Source: Fictibacillus marinisediminis
Lineage (GTDB): Bacteria; Bacillota; Bacilli; Bacillales; Fictibacillaceae
Assembly (NCBI RefSeq): GCF_023149135.1
Contig: NZ_JAIWJX010000002.1
Span: 4,290,757 to 4,354,756, forward strand
Length of the DNA: 64,000 bases
Direction of reading: 5' to 3'
The notes below the pieces were generated by a model, which was not told the origin of the DNA, searched no databases, and saw only the letters and a program-made list of their open reading frames with translations. This document shows, piece after piece, positions 54,645 to 64,000 of this stretch. The stretch's first letter is position 1. Each line of letters opens with the position of its first letter. The translations under genes and the position numbers were made by a program.

Positions 54645-55398
54645 TGCCAATCACTTCCTTCGCTAATTCTAAATAAACCTCTGCACCTCTGGATTTAGGA
54701 TCGTATATGATAATCGGTTTTCCATGGCTTGGCGCTTCAGAAAGTCGAACGTTTCTTGGAATAATGGTCGTATAGACTTTATCCTGAAAGTACTTTTTCA
54801 CTTCTTCAATTACCTGGATTCCTAAATTCGTTCTGGCATCAAGCATTGTCAAAAGCACACCGTCAATCATCAGATCCGTATTCAAATGCTTTTGCACTAG
54901 CCTGACAGTGTTTAACAGCTGGCTCAGACCTTCCAGCGCGTAATATTCACATTGCACCGGAATGAGCACTGCATCCGCTGCGGTAAGTGAGTTGATCGTC
55001 AGCAATCCCAAAGAGGGAGGACAGTCGATGATAATGAAATCATATTGGCTGCTGACCGAGGAAAGAGCTCTTTTCAGTCGAACTTCCCTGGAAATCGTCG
55101 GCACCAGCTCAATTTCTGCACCTGCCAGCTGTATCGTAGAGGGCAATATATGTAATCCTTCACAAATCGTTTCTAAAATGATGTCCTTCACTTCTGCATC
55201 GTCAACAAGTACGTTATAGATACATTGATCAATATCGCCTTTGTCAACTCCCACACCGCTAGTAGCATTCCCCTGTGGGTCTATATCAACAAGTAAAACC
55301 TTTTTGCCGAAATAAGCCAGACATGCTCCGAGGTTTACGGATGTAGTTGTTTTTCCAACACCACCCTTTTGATTGGCAATTGCAATGGTTTTAGCCAC
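54625..55398 (-). CDS. parA: ParA/Soj chromosome partition ATPase
   Basis: A 257-residue deviant Walker A ATPase (KGGVGKTTTSVNL) that binds DNA nonspecifically as an ATP dimer, helps position origins and controls DnaA activity. Walker B reads IIIDCPPSLG. GTG start after GAGGTAGGTG. It overlaps parB. The pair is co-transcribed. Confidence 0.96.
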   Translation of the reverse strand: MAKTIAIANQKGGVGKTTTSVNLGACLAYFGKKVLLVDIDPQGNATSGVGVDKGDIDQCIYNVLVDDAEVKDIILETICEGLHILPSTIQLAGAEIELVPTISREVRLKRALSSVSSQYDFIIIDCPPSLGLLTINSLTAADAVLIPVQCEYYALEGLSQLLNTVRLVQKHLNTDLMIDGVLLTMLDARTNLGIQVIEEVKKYFQDKVYTTIIPRNVRLSEAPSHGKPIIIYDPKSRGAEVYLELAKEVIGSGERVR

Positions 55399-55519
55399 GA
55401 TGACACCTACCTCAATTCTTTACGAGAGTTCATTTCCTTTATCATATCATGAATATCTGCATTTTCTTATGGAAATCTATCAAAAAAAAACAGAAAAGTT
55501 TTTTATAAGAGAACATAAT

Positions 55520-55557
55520 AAAAAGCCCTTCTCACATCAAAATAAGAAGGGCTTTTT
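55520..55557 (-). terminator. Terminator of noc
   Basis: AAAAAGCCCTTCT/AGAAGGGCTTTTT stem with a T tail on the minus strand. Confidence 0.85.
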
Positions 55558-55560
55558 GCA

Positions 55561-56421
55561 TTATTTTTTCGGAATTCGAATAGTGAACTGATAGAATTCT
55601 TCGTGATCTTCTTCTTCCGTGTTAATCGTCAATCCGCTCTTTAATACCATATCGACAGATTGTCTGACCGTATTGATGGCAAGCCGAGTATCTTTACTGA
55701 AAGATTTTCTCTTTGCAACAGGCTTTTTCTCGGTATTTTCCCCTTCGATCATCCGTTTCACACGTTCTTCTGTCTGTTTTACATTCAGATGCTTCTCTAA
55801 AATTTCCTGCAGGACCGCTTCCTGTTTGTCTGGAGTTTTTAAAATGATGAGAGCTCTTGCATGCCGTTCTGTGATCTGCTTCAACAATAATGCATCCTGG
55901 ATAGGCTGGGGAAGTTTCAGCAGCCGGAGCTTGTTGGCGACCGTAGATTGGCCTTTTCCAAGTTTCTGAGCAAGACTCTCTTGGGTAAGGCCGTGGATTT
56001 CAAGAAGTTTTGCATAAGCCATGGCTTCCTCAATGGCTGTCAGCTCTTCCCGCTGCAGGTTCTCGATCAGTGCAACAGAGGCTGTCTGTGAGTCATCAAA
56101 TTCCTTTATAATAGCCGGAATCGTTTCCCAGCCCAGTTTTTGTACCGCCCTCCACCGCCGTTCACCGGCGATGATCTCATAAGTTTGGTCTCCCGCTGAC
56201 CTGACAACAATCGGCTGGATGATCCCATGAGTCTCAATCGTTTGGGATAACTCTTCAATTCTTTCATCTATAAAAACGGTACGAGGCTGGAATTGATTCG
56301 GATGGATATCTTTGACCTGGAGTTGCAGTATTTCTTCATTTTCGTTCTTCTCTTCAGCTTCAGCTTCAGCTGTCTGATTTTTCTCACCGATGCCGAATAA
56401 GCGTGAAAAAGGATGTTTCAT
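55561..56421 (-). CDS. noc: Noc nucleoid occlusion protein
   Basis: A 286-residue ParB paralogue that binds its own sites over the chromosome and the membrane to stop division across the nucleoid. It starts with an amphipathic membrane-binding helix ([15 protein letters not shown]). ParB-like CTP box [51 protein letters not shown]. It lies next to rsmG as in B. subtilis. A parS site is directly upstream. Confidence 0.95.
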   Translation of the reverse strand: MKHPFSRLFGIGEKNQTAEAEAEEKNENEEILQLQVKDIHPNQFQPRTVFIDERIEELSQTIETHGIIQPIVVRSAGDQTYEIIAGERRWRAVQKLGWETIPAIIKEFDDSQTASVALIENLQREELTAIEEAMAYAKLLEIHGLTQESLAQKLGKGQSTVANKLRLLKLPQPIQDALLLKQITERHARALIILKTPDKQEAVLQEILEKHLNVKQTEERVKRMIEGENTEKKPVAKRKSFSKDTRLAINTVRQSVDMVLKSGLTINTEEEDHEEFYQFTIRIPKK

Positions 56422-56528
56422 ATGAATGACACCACCTTTTGTTATCTATCTTAGATTTTCGCTCTGTCCATCAGTTTTCCTGCCAGATTTTGAAATTTCT
56501 TTGTTCCTCGCGGGATATGTAGACCGGA

Positions 56529-56544
56529 TGTTTCACGTGAAACA
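56529..56544. other. parS site 3 (perfect), between noc and rsmG
   Basis: TGTTTCACGTGAAACA, exact consensus. Confidence 0.92.
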
Positions 56545-56557
56545 TTCGGCTTATGAA

Positions 56558-57274
56558 TCAGGAAAGAGGATTCTTATTTGGCGTCCCAGGCTTTCTTGGG
56601 TATTTCTTTGGTGTGGTTTTTACTTTATCAACCAGCACGATGTATCTGTCACTGTTCTCAACCGGAAGCTTAAAGGAATAAACATCTTTTACGCTGCCGC
56701 CCAGCATTTGAACGGCTTTTTTGCTGTCCTTCATTTCGTCCGGAAGCTGTGAGCCTTTCATAGCAAGGAAATGGCCTCCCTTTTTAACAAGGGGAAGACA
56801 AAGCTCGCTCAATACCGACATCCTGGCAACCGCGCGGGCCATGACAAGATCATAAGCTTCTCTTATCTCGGGGCGGTGTCCGAACGTTTCTGCACGGTCA
56901 TGATACAACGAAATATCAGTTAATTCCAGTTTTTTTGAAAGGTGTTCTAAGAAAGTGATTCTCTTCTGCAGCGAATCACAGATCGAGAGCTTAATTTGCG
57001 GGAAACAGATTTTCAGCGGAATTCCCGGAAAACCCGCTCCTGCACCTACATCACACACCGTTAACTCCTGATTAAAATCGAAATAGAAGGCTGCTGACAA
57101 AGAATCATAAAAGTGTTTTAAGTACACTTCTTCTTTATCCGTAATAGCCGTTAAGTTCATTTTCTCATTCCACTCGACCAGGATATGAAAATAGTCTTCG
57201 AACTGCTGGAGCTGGCGGGGAGAAAGGCTGATTCCCTTCTCTGCCAACTTTTCTTGAAAGGTTGTAATATTCAT
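56558..57274 (-). CDS. rsmG: 16S rRNA (guanine527-N7)-methyltransferase RsmG
   Basis: A 238-residue SAM-dependent enzyme that methylates G527 in the 530 loop; loss gives low-level streptomycin resistance. SAM motif [17 protein letters not shown] and downstream [25 protein letters not shown] set the start at [10 protein letters not shown], after TGGAGG. The annotated gene gidB follows mnmG with a 16-base gap. Confidence 0.96.
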   Translation of the reverse strand: MNITTFQEKLAEKGISLSPRQLQQFEDYFHILVEWNEKMNLTAITDKEEVYLKHFYDSLSAAFYFDFNQELTVCDVGAGAGFPGIPLKICFPQIKLSICDSLQKRITFLEHLSKKLELTDISLYHDRAETFGHRPEIREAYDLVMARAVARMSVLSELCLPLVKKGGHFLAMKGSQLPDEMKDSKKAVQMLGGSVKDVYSFKLPVENSDRYIVLVDKVKTTPKKYPRKPGTPNKNPLS

Positions 57275-57290
57275 TTTGTCCTCCAAAAAC

Positions 57291-59177
57291 TTAACGTGCA
57301 AGCTTAGCTAGTTTCCCTTGCTCCAGGTAAACAAGCAAAATCGAAATATCCGCAGGGTTAACACCCGACACCCGTGATGCCTGTCCTACTGATAGAGGAC
57401 GGACTTCAAGCAGTTTTTGTTTAGCTTCAGTAGCCAGGCCGTTGATTGCACCGTAGTCCAGATCCACTGGAAGTTTTTTGTTTTCCATCTTTCTCATCCG
57501 GTCAACCTGTGCAAGCTGCTTATCGATATAACCTGCATATTTCACTTGAATTTCAACCTGCTCGGCAATAACTTCGTCCACAGGTGTTTCAGAAGGATGG
57601 ATTTGAGCCACTACATCATACGTAATTTCGGGTCTCTTCAGGAGCGTCGCTGCTGTCATTGGCTCTTTAAGCGGAGAGCTTTTTGCCCCCTCAAGAATTT
57701 CCTGAACGTCAGGCGACGGTTTGACTGTCAGATGCTCCAAACGGTCGATTTCCTGTTTGATCTTTTCTTGCTTTTCAACAAAACGGTCATAACGCTCTTG
57801 AGGAATTAATCCAATTTCATATCCCTTTTCCGTCAGCCTGAGGTCTGCATTATCATGACGGAGAAGCAGACGGTATTCTGCACGAGATGTAAGAAGACGG
57901 TAGGGTTCATTTGTCCCTTTTGTGATCAGATCATCAATCAGCACACCAATATAGGCATCTGATCTGCTGAGAATAAGAGGTTCTTTCTTCTGAACTTTTA
58001 AAGCCGCGTTGATCCCTGCCATGACCCCTTGGCCGGCAGCTTCTTCATAGCCGCTCGTTCCGTTCAGCTGGCCGGCAGTGAAAAGCCCTTCGACGTTCTT
58101 CGTTTCAAGGGACGGCCATAGCTGTGTCGGTACGATGGCATCATATTCAATTGCATAGCCTGCACGCATCAATTCCGCTTTTTCCAATCCTGGAATAGTT
58201 GAAAGGATTTTTCGCTGAACATCTTCAGGCAAGCTCGTTGAAAGTCCTTGAACATACACTTCTTCCGTATTTCTTCCCTCAGGCTCTAAAAAGATCTGAT
58301 GGCGCGGCTTGTCATTAAAACGCACGATCTTGTCTTCAATTGACGGGCAATAACGCGGGCCTGTACCTTCAATCATCCCTGAATACATAGGTGAACGGTG
58401 AAGGTTTCCATTAATGAGTTCATGAGTTTCAGGACTGGTATAGGTCAGCCAGCACGGAAGCTGGTCTGTAATATACTTCGTTGTTTCATATGAAAAAGCA
58501 CGGGGTACTTCATCACCTGGTTGAATTTCCGTCACGGAATAATCAATGGTTTTGCTGTTCACGCGCGGAGGAGTACCTGTTTTGAAACGGACCATCTGAA
58601 AACCAAGCTCTTGAAGATGGTATGACAAGTTAACGGATGGCTGCATGTTATTCGGTCCGCTTTCATAGGACAGCTCACCGATAATAATTTTGCCTCTTAA
58701 GTAAGTTCCCGTCGTCAGAACAACGGATGAAGCATGATATTCCGCTCCGGTTTTCGTAACGACACCTTTACAGACGCCGTCCTCGATCAAGAGACGTTCC
58801 ACCATACCTTGTCTTAAGGTAAGATGCTCCGTGTTTTCCATCGTTCTTTTCATTTCGTTCTGGTACAGAAATTTATCGGCCTGGGCACGCAAAGCACGTA
58901 CAGCCGGGCCTTTACCTGTATTCAGCATTCGCATCTGAATGTGTGTTTTATCAATATTCCTGGCCATTTCTCCACCAAGAGCGTCAAGCTCCCGGACGAC
59001 AATCCCTTTGGCAGGGCCGCCGACTGATGGATTGCACGGCATATAGGCAATGGTATCTAAGTTAAGGGTTAAACACAGAGTTTCTGCCCCCATTCTTGCC
59101 GAAGCAAGTGCGGCTTCAACTCCTGCGTGGCCTGCTCCGACAACAATGACATCGAACCGGCCTGCATCATATCCCAT
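57291..59177 (-). CDS. mnmG: MnmG, tRNA uridine-5-carboxymethylaminomethyl synthesis FAD enzyme
   Basis: A 628-residue FAD protein that with MnmE installs cmnm5 on wobble U34 of several tRNAs. FAD loop [47 protein letters not shown] near residues 75-105 with the two catalytic-region cysteines CNPSVGG at 48 and further down. ATG with AGGAGGAAG. Confidence 0.96.
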   Translation of the reverse strand: MGYDAGRFDVIVVGAGHAGVEAALASARMGAETLCLTLNLDTIAYMPCNPSVGGPAKGIVVRELDALGGEMARNIDKTHIQMRMLNTGKGPAVRALRAQADKFLYQNEMKRTMENTEHLTLRQGMVERLLIEDGVCKGVVTKTGAEYHASSVVLTTGTYLRGKIIIGELSYESGPNNMQPSVNLSYHLQELGFQMVRFKTGTPPRVNSKTIDYSVTEIQPGDEVPRAFSYETTKYITDQLPCWLTYTSPETHELINGNLHRSPMYSGMIEGTGPRYCPSIEDKIVRFNDKPRHQIFLEPEGRNTEEVYVQGLSTSLPEDVQRKILSTIPGLEKAELMRAGYAIEYDAIVPTQLWPSLETKNVEGLFTAGQLNGTSGYEEAAGQGVMAGINAALKVQKKEPLILSRSDAYIGVLIDDLITKGTNEPYRLLTSRAEYRLLLRHDNADLRLTEKGYEIGLIPQERYDRFVEKQEKIKQEIDRLEHLTVKPSPDVQEILEGAKSSPLKEPMTAATLLKRPEITYDVVAQIHPSETPVDEVIAEQVEIQVKYAGYIDKQLAQVDRMRKMENKKLPVDLDYGAINGLATEAKQKLLEVRPLSVGQASRVSGVNPADISILLVYLEQGKLAKLAR

Positions 59178-59190
59178 TTTTCTTCCTCCT

Positions 59191-60567
59191 TTATTTCCCT
59201 AAGCAGAACTGGGAGAACAATTGGTCAATTAAACTCTCGGAAACCGTATCTCCAATAATCTCACCGAGAATCTCCCATGCTCTGGTAATATCAATCTGAA
59301 CCATATCGATCGGCAGGTTCAAATCTATTCCGTTTAACGCTTCATCTATATGGTGAATGGTTTGCTGCAAAAGGGCAATATGCCTTGAATTGGAAACATA
59401 CGTCATATCCTGCGACTCGATGCCTCCCTGGAAGAAAAGCTGAGCGATCCCTTCTTCAAGCAAGTCCACTCCTTCTTCGTGAAGGAGAGAAGTGGTGATT
59501 ACAGGATGTTGTCCTGCCAATTCTTTTACCCTGTCCATTTCTATTTCTTGTTTAAGGTCTGTTTTGTTGACAATCACAATAACATCAAGCCCTTTTACTG
59601 CTTCAAAAAGATTCTCGTCTTCATTAGAAAGAGGTTCATTGTTATTGACCACAAGTAAAATAAGATCTGATTCTTTAAGGACTTTTCGCGATTTTTCAAC
59701 GCCGATTCGTTCAACGATATCTTCAGTTTCACGGATTCCTGCAGTATCAACAAGGCGAAGAGGAACTCCTCTAACATTCACGTATTCCTCAATCACATCG
59801 CGGGTCGTTCCGGCAACATCTGTTACGATGGCTTTGTTTTCATGAACGAGCGCATTCATAAGCGAGGATTTTCCGACGTTGGGGCGGCCGATAATAGCAG
59901 TAGACAGGCCTTCACGCAAAATCTTTCCTTGCTGTGCAGTAGTCAGGATCTTATCTACTTCCCGTTTAACAAACGTCAATTTCTCGTTCAAAAGGGAATG
60001 AGTCATTTCCTCTGCATCGTATTCCGGATAGTCAATGTTCACTTCTACATGTGCAATGGTCTCCAGCAGTGTCTGTCTTAGTTTTCCGACCAGCTTGGAT
60101 AAGCGTCCTTCCATCTGGTTAAGCGCCACGTTCATCGCCCGGTCTGTTTTGGCGCGGATCAAATCCATAACCGCTTCAGCCTGGGACAGGTCAATCCTGC
60201 CGTTCAAAAAGGCGCGTTTTGTAAATTCGCCTGGTTCAGCCAGTCTTGCACCATTGTTGAGTACCAGCTGAAGTACACGGTTTACAGAAACAATACCCCC
60301 GTGGCAGTTGATCTCAACCACATCTTCCCTCGTAAACGTACGAGGGCCTTTCATGACCGAAACCATGACCTCCTCAACAGGTTCCCCCGTTTTTGGTTCA
60401 ATGAGTTTGCCGTAATGAATCGTATGTGACTCCACTTCCAGAAGCATTTTTTTCCCTTTATATATAGAATCGGCAATGGCTATAGCCTCACTGCCGCTCA
60501 ATCGTACAATGGCTATAGCACCTTCCCCCATCGGTGTGGAAATGGCCGTAATTGTATCGTATTCCAT
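59191..60567 (-). CDS. mnmE: MnmE GTPase, tRNA modification
   Basis: A 458-residue GTPase partner of MnmG. N-terminal folate-binding domain ([25 protein letters not shown]), then an inserted G domain ([28 protein letters not shown]) and the C-terminal CLGK with the catalytic cysteine. The ATG after AGAGGTGAGAAGG is chosen; the frame is open 40 codons further upstream. In Bacillus it is the mnmE-mnmG pair. Confidence 0.96.
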   Translation of the reverse strand: MEYDTITAISTPMGEGAIAIVRLSGSEAIAIADSIYKGKKMLLEVESHTIHYGKLIEPKTGEPVEEVMVSVMKGPRTFTREDVVEINCHGGIVSVNRVLQLVLNNGARLAEPGEFTKRAFLNGRIDLSQAEAVMDLIRAKTDRAMNVALNQMEGRLSKLVGKLRQTLLETIAHVEVNIDYPEYDAEEMTHSLLNEKLTFVKREVDKILTTAQQGKILREGLSTAIIGRPNVGKSSLMNALVHENKAIVTDVAGTTRDVIEEYVNVRGVPLRLVDTAGIRETEDIVERIGVEKSRKVLKESDLILLVVNNNEPLSNEDENLFEAVKGLDVIVIVNKTDLKQEIEMDRVKELAGQHPVITTSLLHEEGVDLLEEGIAQLFFQGGIESQDMTYVSNSRHIALLQQTIHHIDEALNGIDLNLPIDMVQIDITRAWEILGEIIGDTVSESLIDQLFSQFCLGK

Positions 60568-60639
60568 CCTTCTCACCTCTCTTTGAAACCCAAAACATAC
60601 TGTATCTATTGTATTATTTCCTTTATTTGCGTTTCTAAC

Positions 60640-60688
60640 ATATCCACAGTGGATAACTTCCCTGAAAAAACAGACATAATTATCCACA
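60640..60688. other. DnaA boxes upstream of mnmE
   Basis: ATATCCACA (60640-60648) overlaps the reverse-oriented AGTGGATAA (60648-60656), and a perfect TTATCCACA is at 60680-60688. Confidence 0.55.
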
Positions 60689-60804
60689 ATACCTTTTAGT
60701 TTAACCTAGCAGGGATATAAAAGGCAATGAAAAAAGCCGGGTGTTTTGTTAATTTTGGCGGGTGTCTTCCATTTTCAAACCGGGATCCAGTTTCAGCTTT
60801 TCCA

Positions 60805-60925
60805 CGATCCAGCTTCAGTGTCCAGGCCCTCGAGGTCGCTTCACTCTCACACCTCAACACAAAGAGCGTGTTGCTGTGTAAGAGCTCCAGCGCTTGTCGA
60901 GCCTAACCGGACACTTCAGCTTTTC
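60805..60925. repeat. Dispersed repeat family 2, longer copy
   Basis: ATCCAGCTTCAGTGTCCAGG, CCCTCGAGGTCGCTTC, AGCTCCAGCGCTTGTCGAGC and ACTTCAGCTTTT, with an inner AACACAAAGAGCGTGTTGC imperfect inverted region. It is the same family as the fragment at 38333. It lies in the 60568-60962 gap together with DnaA boxes, one isolated GGCGGGTGT unit at 60757 and the jag terminator. Confidence 0.65.
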
Positions 60926-60930
60926 CAACT

Positions 60931-60957
60931 AAAAAACTCCGGGCATCAGCCCGGAGC
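60931..60957 (-). terminator. Terminator of jag
   Basis: CTCCGGG/CCCGGAG stem with T6 on the minus strand. Confidence 0.85.
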
Positions 60958-60962
60958 AGATC

Positions 60963-61583
60963 TTACTTTTTCACGGGGCGGATGATGACCTTGCGGAATG
61001 GCTCTGCCCCTTCAGAAGTAGTTTCTATTTTTTTATTGTTTCGCAGTGCCATATGTATGGCTTTTCTTTCGTTGGAAGGCATCGGTTCGAGTGCTACTCC
61101 TTTACCAGTCGCCGAAACTTTTTGAGCTGTATGGACAGCCAGTCTTTCAAGCGATTCGCGGCGTCGTTCTCTGTAATTTTCTGCATCAATGATGATGCGG
61201 AGATAGCGGCTCGAGTGATTATTGGCTACAAGATTGGTCAGGTACTGAAGGGAGTTAAGGGTCTGTCCCCTTTTTCCGATCAAAATGGCAATCTTTTCAC
61301 CCGTTAATTCCAAGATGATTTCTTCCCGCGTTTCTTTCAGTGAAATGGTAACAGGCACACCCATTTTATCGGTGACTTCCTGTAAAAAAGCAACAGCCAG
61401 CTTTACCGGGTCTGGTTTAAGAGAGACTTCTATTAAAGCCGGTTTTCCGCCAAAACCCAAAAATCCTCTTTTAGATTCTTCGAGTACTTTTACCTCAACC
61501 TCTTCTTTAGAAGCCTGAAGCTCGGCCAATGCTGTGGAAACTGCTTCTTCTACTGTTTTTCCCGTTACCTTTATCTGTTTCAC
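60963..61583 (-). CDS. jag: Jag/KhpB (EloR) RNA-binding protein
   Basis: A 206-residue protein with a Jag-N domain ([36 protein letters not shown]), a KH domain ([18 protein letters not shown]) and an R3H domain ([22 protein letters not shown]) with R3H arginines. It binds RNA and takes part in cell elongation. ATG overlaps the yidC stop by four bases. Directly downstream of yidC, as in all Bacillus. Confidence 0.95.
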   Translation of the reverse strand: MKQIKVTGKTVEEAVSTALAELQASKEEVEVKVLEESKRGFLGFGGKPALIEVSLKPDPVKLAVAFLQEVTDKMGVPVTISLKETREEIILELTGEKIAILIGKRGQTLNSLQYLTNLVANNHSSRYLRIIIDAENYRERRRESLERLAVHTAQKVSATGKGVALEPMPSNERKAIHMALRNNKKIETTSEGAEPFRKVIIRPVKK

Positions 61584-62353
61584 TTTTTAGCTCCCCTATC
61601 AATTTCATTTTTCTTATTCTTTTTCGGGGCTGTAATAAAATAAGTCTGTACGATCATAAATAAGTTACCAATTACCCAGTAGAGTGATAATGCTGCAGGG
61701 AAATTAATCGCAAATACAACAATCATGACCGGCATGATATAAAGAAGCATTTTCATTTGCGGGTTCGGGTTGTCCGTTCCGCCCATCATAATTTTCTGCT
61801 GAAGGAAGGTGGTAAGACCCGCAACAACAGGCAAGATATAATAAGGGTCATGCACACCTAAATCGAACCATAGGAAGCTGTGATTCTTAATTTCCTGAGT
61901 ACGCATAATCGCATGGTAAAAACCAAGCAGGATCGGCATCTGAATCAGCAGTGGCAGACAGCCAGCCAATGGGTTAACCCCTTGGGATTGGAAAAGCTGC
62001 ATGGTTTCCTGCTGAAGCTTCTGCTGCGTTGTTGCATCCTTGGAACTGTATTTCTCACGCAGTTTTTGAAGTTCTGGCTGGATGTTTTGCATAGCCTTCG
62101 AACTTCTTGTCTGCTGAATCATGAGCGGCAGCAAAGCCAAACGAATAAGAATCGTTACAACCACAATGGACAGACCATAGTTGTTGCCCATCATTTCAGC
62201 AAACTGTGTAATAACCCATGAGAGCGGATAAACAAAATATTCATCCCAAAATCCGGTACTTTCGGGGGTAATCGGCGTTTTAGTCGAGCTGCAGCCAGAT
62301 AAAAGTACCATTAAACTGACTAAGGCAAACGTAATTCCTAATTTCTTTCGCAC
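61580..62353 (-). CDS. yidC: YidC/SpoIIIJ membrane protein insertase (lipoprotein)
   Basis: A 257-residue insertase. Lipoprotein signal with lipobox LLSGC (Cys21), five transmembrane helices and the hydrophilic groove with Arg in [12 protein letters not shown]. It inserts small membrane proteins and, in spore formers, works with SpoIIIAE in the engulfed forespore. The tail is basic ([14 protein letters not shown]). Confidence 0.95.
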   Translation of the reverse strand: MRKKLGITFALVSLMVLLSGCSSTKTPITPESTGFWDEYFVYPLSWVITQFAEMMGNNYGLSIVVVTILIRLALLPLMIQQTRSSKAMQNIQPELQKLREKYSSKDATTQQKLQQETMQLFQSQGVNPLAGCLPLLIQMPILLGFYHAIMRTQEIKNHSFLWFDLGVHDPYYILPVVAGLTTFLQQKIMMGGTDNPNPQMKMLLYIMPVMIVVFAINFPAALSLYWVIGNLFMIVQTYFITAPKKNKKNEIDRGAKK

Positions 62354-62381
62354 TCCTCATCCTCCTTAAAGCGTTGTTTCT

Positions 62382-62612
62382 TTATTTTCGGCGATTCTTT
62401 CTTTCAGGCACAGGATCAATTCCGCCTGGATGGAAAGGATGGCATTTTAATATACGTTTTAAAGTCAGCCAGGTTCCTTTGATTGCTCCAAATCGCTGAA
62501 TTGCTTCAATTCCATAGGTCGAACATGTGGGATAAAACCGGCAAGCTGGCGGAGTCATTGGGGAAATAAATCGCTGGTAAAAACGGATGATCAAAATAAA
62601 GAGCCGTTTCAT
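62382..62612 (-). CDS. yidD: YidD membrane protein insertion efficiency factor
   Basis: A 76-residue protein ([31 protein letters not shown]...[16 protein letters not shown]) with three conserved cysteines. Membrane-associated, helps YidC. Overlaps the rnpA end by 4 bases and lies in the rnpA-yidD-yidC-jag operon. Confidence 0.95.
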   Translation of the reverse strand: MKRLFILIIRFYQRFISPMTPPACRFYPTCSTYGIEAIQRFGAIKGTWLTLKRILKCHPFHPGGIDPVPERKNRRK

Positions 62613-62968
62613 TTTCGCCTTCCCTTAGACTGTCTGATCGAACCGGCTCGCTGTAAAACGTGTAGAAGGCTTTTTTCCATCTCAAAAAAATCCATATCTG
62701 CTGTTGGATTTCTGGCAATAATGATGTAATCTCTTCCGGATGTGATCTCTTCTTCATGTTTCATGAAGATTTCTTTGACCACACGCTTGATCCGGTTCCG
62801 GGTCACCGCATTTCCGACCCGCTTGCTGACTGATAATCCAAGCCGCAGATGAGGCTGATCGCCTTTTTCCAGCGCATATATTACAAATTGGCGATTGGCA
62901 GACGATTTTCCTCTTTTAAATACTTCTTGAAATTCTTCATTTTTCTTGATGCGCTTTTTCTTTTCCAT
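62609..62968 (-). CDS. rnpA: Ribonuclease P protein component
   Basis: A 119-residue basic protein ([36 protein letters not shown] motif in [13 protein letters not shown]). It helps the catalytic RNA of RNase P to bind pre-tRNA. ATG 62968 chosen as it follows GGTGGAG at 9 bases. It is downstream of rpmH, as in most bacteria. Confidence 0.95.
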   Translation of the reverse strand: MEKKKRIKKNEEFQEVFKRGKSSANRQFVIYALEKGDQPHLRLGLSVSKRVGNAVTRNRIKRVVKEIFMKHEEEITSGRDYIIIARNPTADMDFFEMEKSLLHVLQRAGSIRQSKGRRK

Positions 62969-63078
62969 CCGGCAACACTCCACCTGGATCTGATACGGCT
63001 TATTTATTCATTCAATTACTATTAACAGTATCGGTTACTTATTTTAATCTAAACTGATTTCTGCTATTCCTACATCAG

Positions 63079-63103
63079 AAAAAAGACCACTGATGTCAGT
63101 GGC
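63079..63103 (-). terminator. Hairpin between rpmH and rnpA
   Basis: CCACTGA/TCAGTGG stem with T6 on the minus strand, just after the rpmH stop. It may partly terminate rpmH transcripts. Confidence 0.75.
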
Positions 63104-63238
63104 CTATGCAGATAATACTTTTCTTCCTTTTTGGCGGCGGCGAGCAAGAACTTTACGGCCGTTCTTAGTTGCCATACGCGCACGAAAACCATGTACTTTC
63201 TTACGTTTACGGTTATTTGGTTGGAACGTTGGTTTCAT
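63104..63238 (-). CDS. rpmH: 50S ribosomal protein L34
   Basis: A 44-residue protein: [20 protein letters not shown] at the start and GRKVLSA at the end, identical in type to all Bacillus L34. First gene of the operon that runs away from dnaA. AGGGAGGTG precedes the start. Confidence 0.97.
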   Translation of the reverse strand: MKPTFQPNNRKRKKVHGFRARMATKNGRKVLARRRQKGRKVLSA

Positions 63239-63997
63239 TATATATTACACCTCCCTGAGGATATATCAAAAAAGACAGTCTAAGTAAGTATAAGGATGCT
63301 ACCCTCGATTTGTCAAGTCTTCACAGAATTTAATTATAAAAACGGGAAAACTCCCCAGAGTAAAACTTTTTGCTGATCCGTACGGCAGTTTTCGTTTTCA
63401 TCCTCACTGTGGATACTTTTTTCGACACTTTTTTCATTATCCACACCCTTTATCGACAAGTTTTACACAAAATCTAGTGCTGTGGACAACACCCGTACAC
63501 AAGTTGTAGGGGTTGTGGATAAGTGCGAAAAACACATTGCATTCATGGGATTTATTTGTTATGATTGTTGTGTTTTAACTCGTTGATAACTTCATGTGAC
63601 AATGTTTTTATCCACAGCGTGTGGATAAAGTTGTGGACAGTTTAAAATTGATGTTTATAAGGTTGTCCACATCCTCTGCATGACTTACCTTATACTGATT
63701 TTCTACTATATTAATAGATTGTGCACTTTTGCTGTGAATAGTATATTTATTCGATTATATACATATCGCTGTACAAAGCTTGAACAACGTCAAGCGTTTT
63801 GTGAAAAGTGCCTTTATAAGCCTCAAGATGAACCTTTACCCGCGACGGCTATTTTATGATTGGAACATCAAATCTGGTTTCACTCATTAAAAATTGCCCT
63901 CGACTGTCTTGAGGTTTTCTTTCGCGCTGCCTTTGAATTAAAGCTGTAAGCAAGGAAGAAAAAGCTTCGTTTATATAAATATTTTTAGGAGGGACAG
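63239..63997. other. rpmH-dnaA intergenic part of oriC (incA/incB-like) with DnaA boxes
   Basis: Perfect TTATCCACA or its complement at 63437-63445, 63514-63522, 63608-63616 and 63620-63628. One-mismatch boxes at 63408-63416, 63450-63458, 63481-63489, 63632-63640 and 63663-63671. In Bacillus this interval is the upstream part of a bipartite origin; the unwinding element lies beyond dnaA and is outside the window. AT-rich dnaA promoter sequence follows from about 63680. Confidence 0.9.
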
Positions 63998-64000
63998 TTG
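63998..64000 (+). CDS. dnaA: Probable start codon of dnaA
   Basis: TTTTTAGGAGGGACAG precedes a TTG at the very last three bases. Only the start codon is inside the window, and the identity is from position next to rpmH and the DnaA boxes. Confidence 0.5.

Noticed and set aside
63093..63287. Plus-strand open frame over rpmH
   Set aside because: Shadow of the L34 gene on the other strand.

Overview
The window is a Bacillaceae chromosome segment running into the replication origin from its left side. The order on the minus strand is the classic one for Bacillus: rpmH-rnpA-yidD-yidC-jag-mnmE-mnmG-rsmG-noc-parA-parB-yyaC...ychF-rpsF-ssb-rpsR...gdpP-rplI-dnaB-purA-tRNAs-walR-walK-yycH-yycI-walJ-htrA-rlmH. 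The last bases carry a ribosome binding site and the probable TTG start of dnaA. Spore genes (sspH, yyaC), LiaIH and Spo0J/Noc support an endospore former. A genus such as Fictibacillus is only my impression and was not tested.

Layout. About 1-30 kb is accessory: a DUF2231 membrane protein with a two-component system and a DEAD-box helicase; threonine catabolism (tdh-kbl); a liaIH-liaFSR envelope stress operon; a chromosomal ParM/ParR-like actin segregation pair; a purine permease; sspH; an intracellular-looking beta-helix protein; a PhoX phosphatase; an RlmN paralogue; a decayed AraC/VOC remnant; 3-hydroxybutyrate genes (bdhA, gntP); and a sigma-54-controlled cluster. That cluster (about 23.1-28.5 kb) is the most interesting part. 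A PAS-AAA+ activator is divergent from an operon encoding an aldehyde dehydrogenase, an AHL-lactonase-type metallo-hydrolase and an iron-type alcohol dehydrogenase. This is the same trio as Agrobacterium blcABC (attKLM), which degrades gamma-butyrolactone to succinate. Three GGTGA-N6-TCACC palindromes and a canonical -24/-12 promoter lie between the activator and the operon.

About 30-64 kb is the conserved core: cell wall control (WalRK with YycHI, WalJ, HtrA), translation and rRNA/tRNA modification (RlmH, MnmE, MnmG, RsmG, S6, S18, L9, L34, RnpA), replication and segregation (DnaB, SSB, ParA, ParB, Noc, three parS sites, DnaA-box clusters), membrane insertion (YidC, YidD, Jag), c-di-AMP turnover (GdpP), and a four-tRNA cluster (Lys, Glu, Asp, Phe). 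Almost every core gene is on the minus strand, co-directional with replication moving away from the origin.

Noncoding structure is rich. Six copies of a GC-rich dispersed repeat (about 150-290 bp) sit at 3' ends of genes, three of them carrying an extra 60-bp module. A second repeat family occurs twice. Two arrays with a 21-bp period flank purA. DnaA boxes also cluster at rlmH and upstream of mnmE. No transposase, prophage, CRISPR or rRNA gene was seen. Gene-free stretches above 300 bases are covered under the repeats and regulatory entries. Apart from a candidate spore promoter, the interval 51407-51727 shows nothing I recognise.
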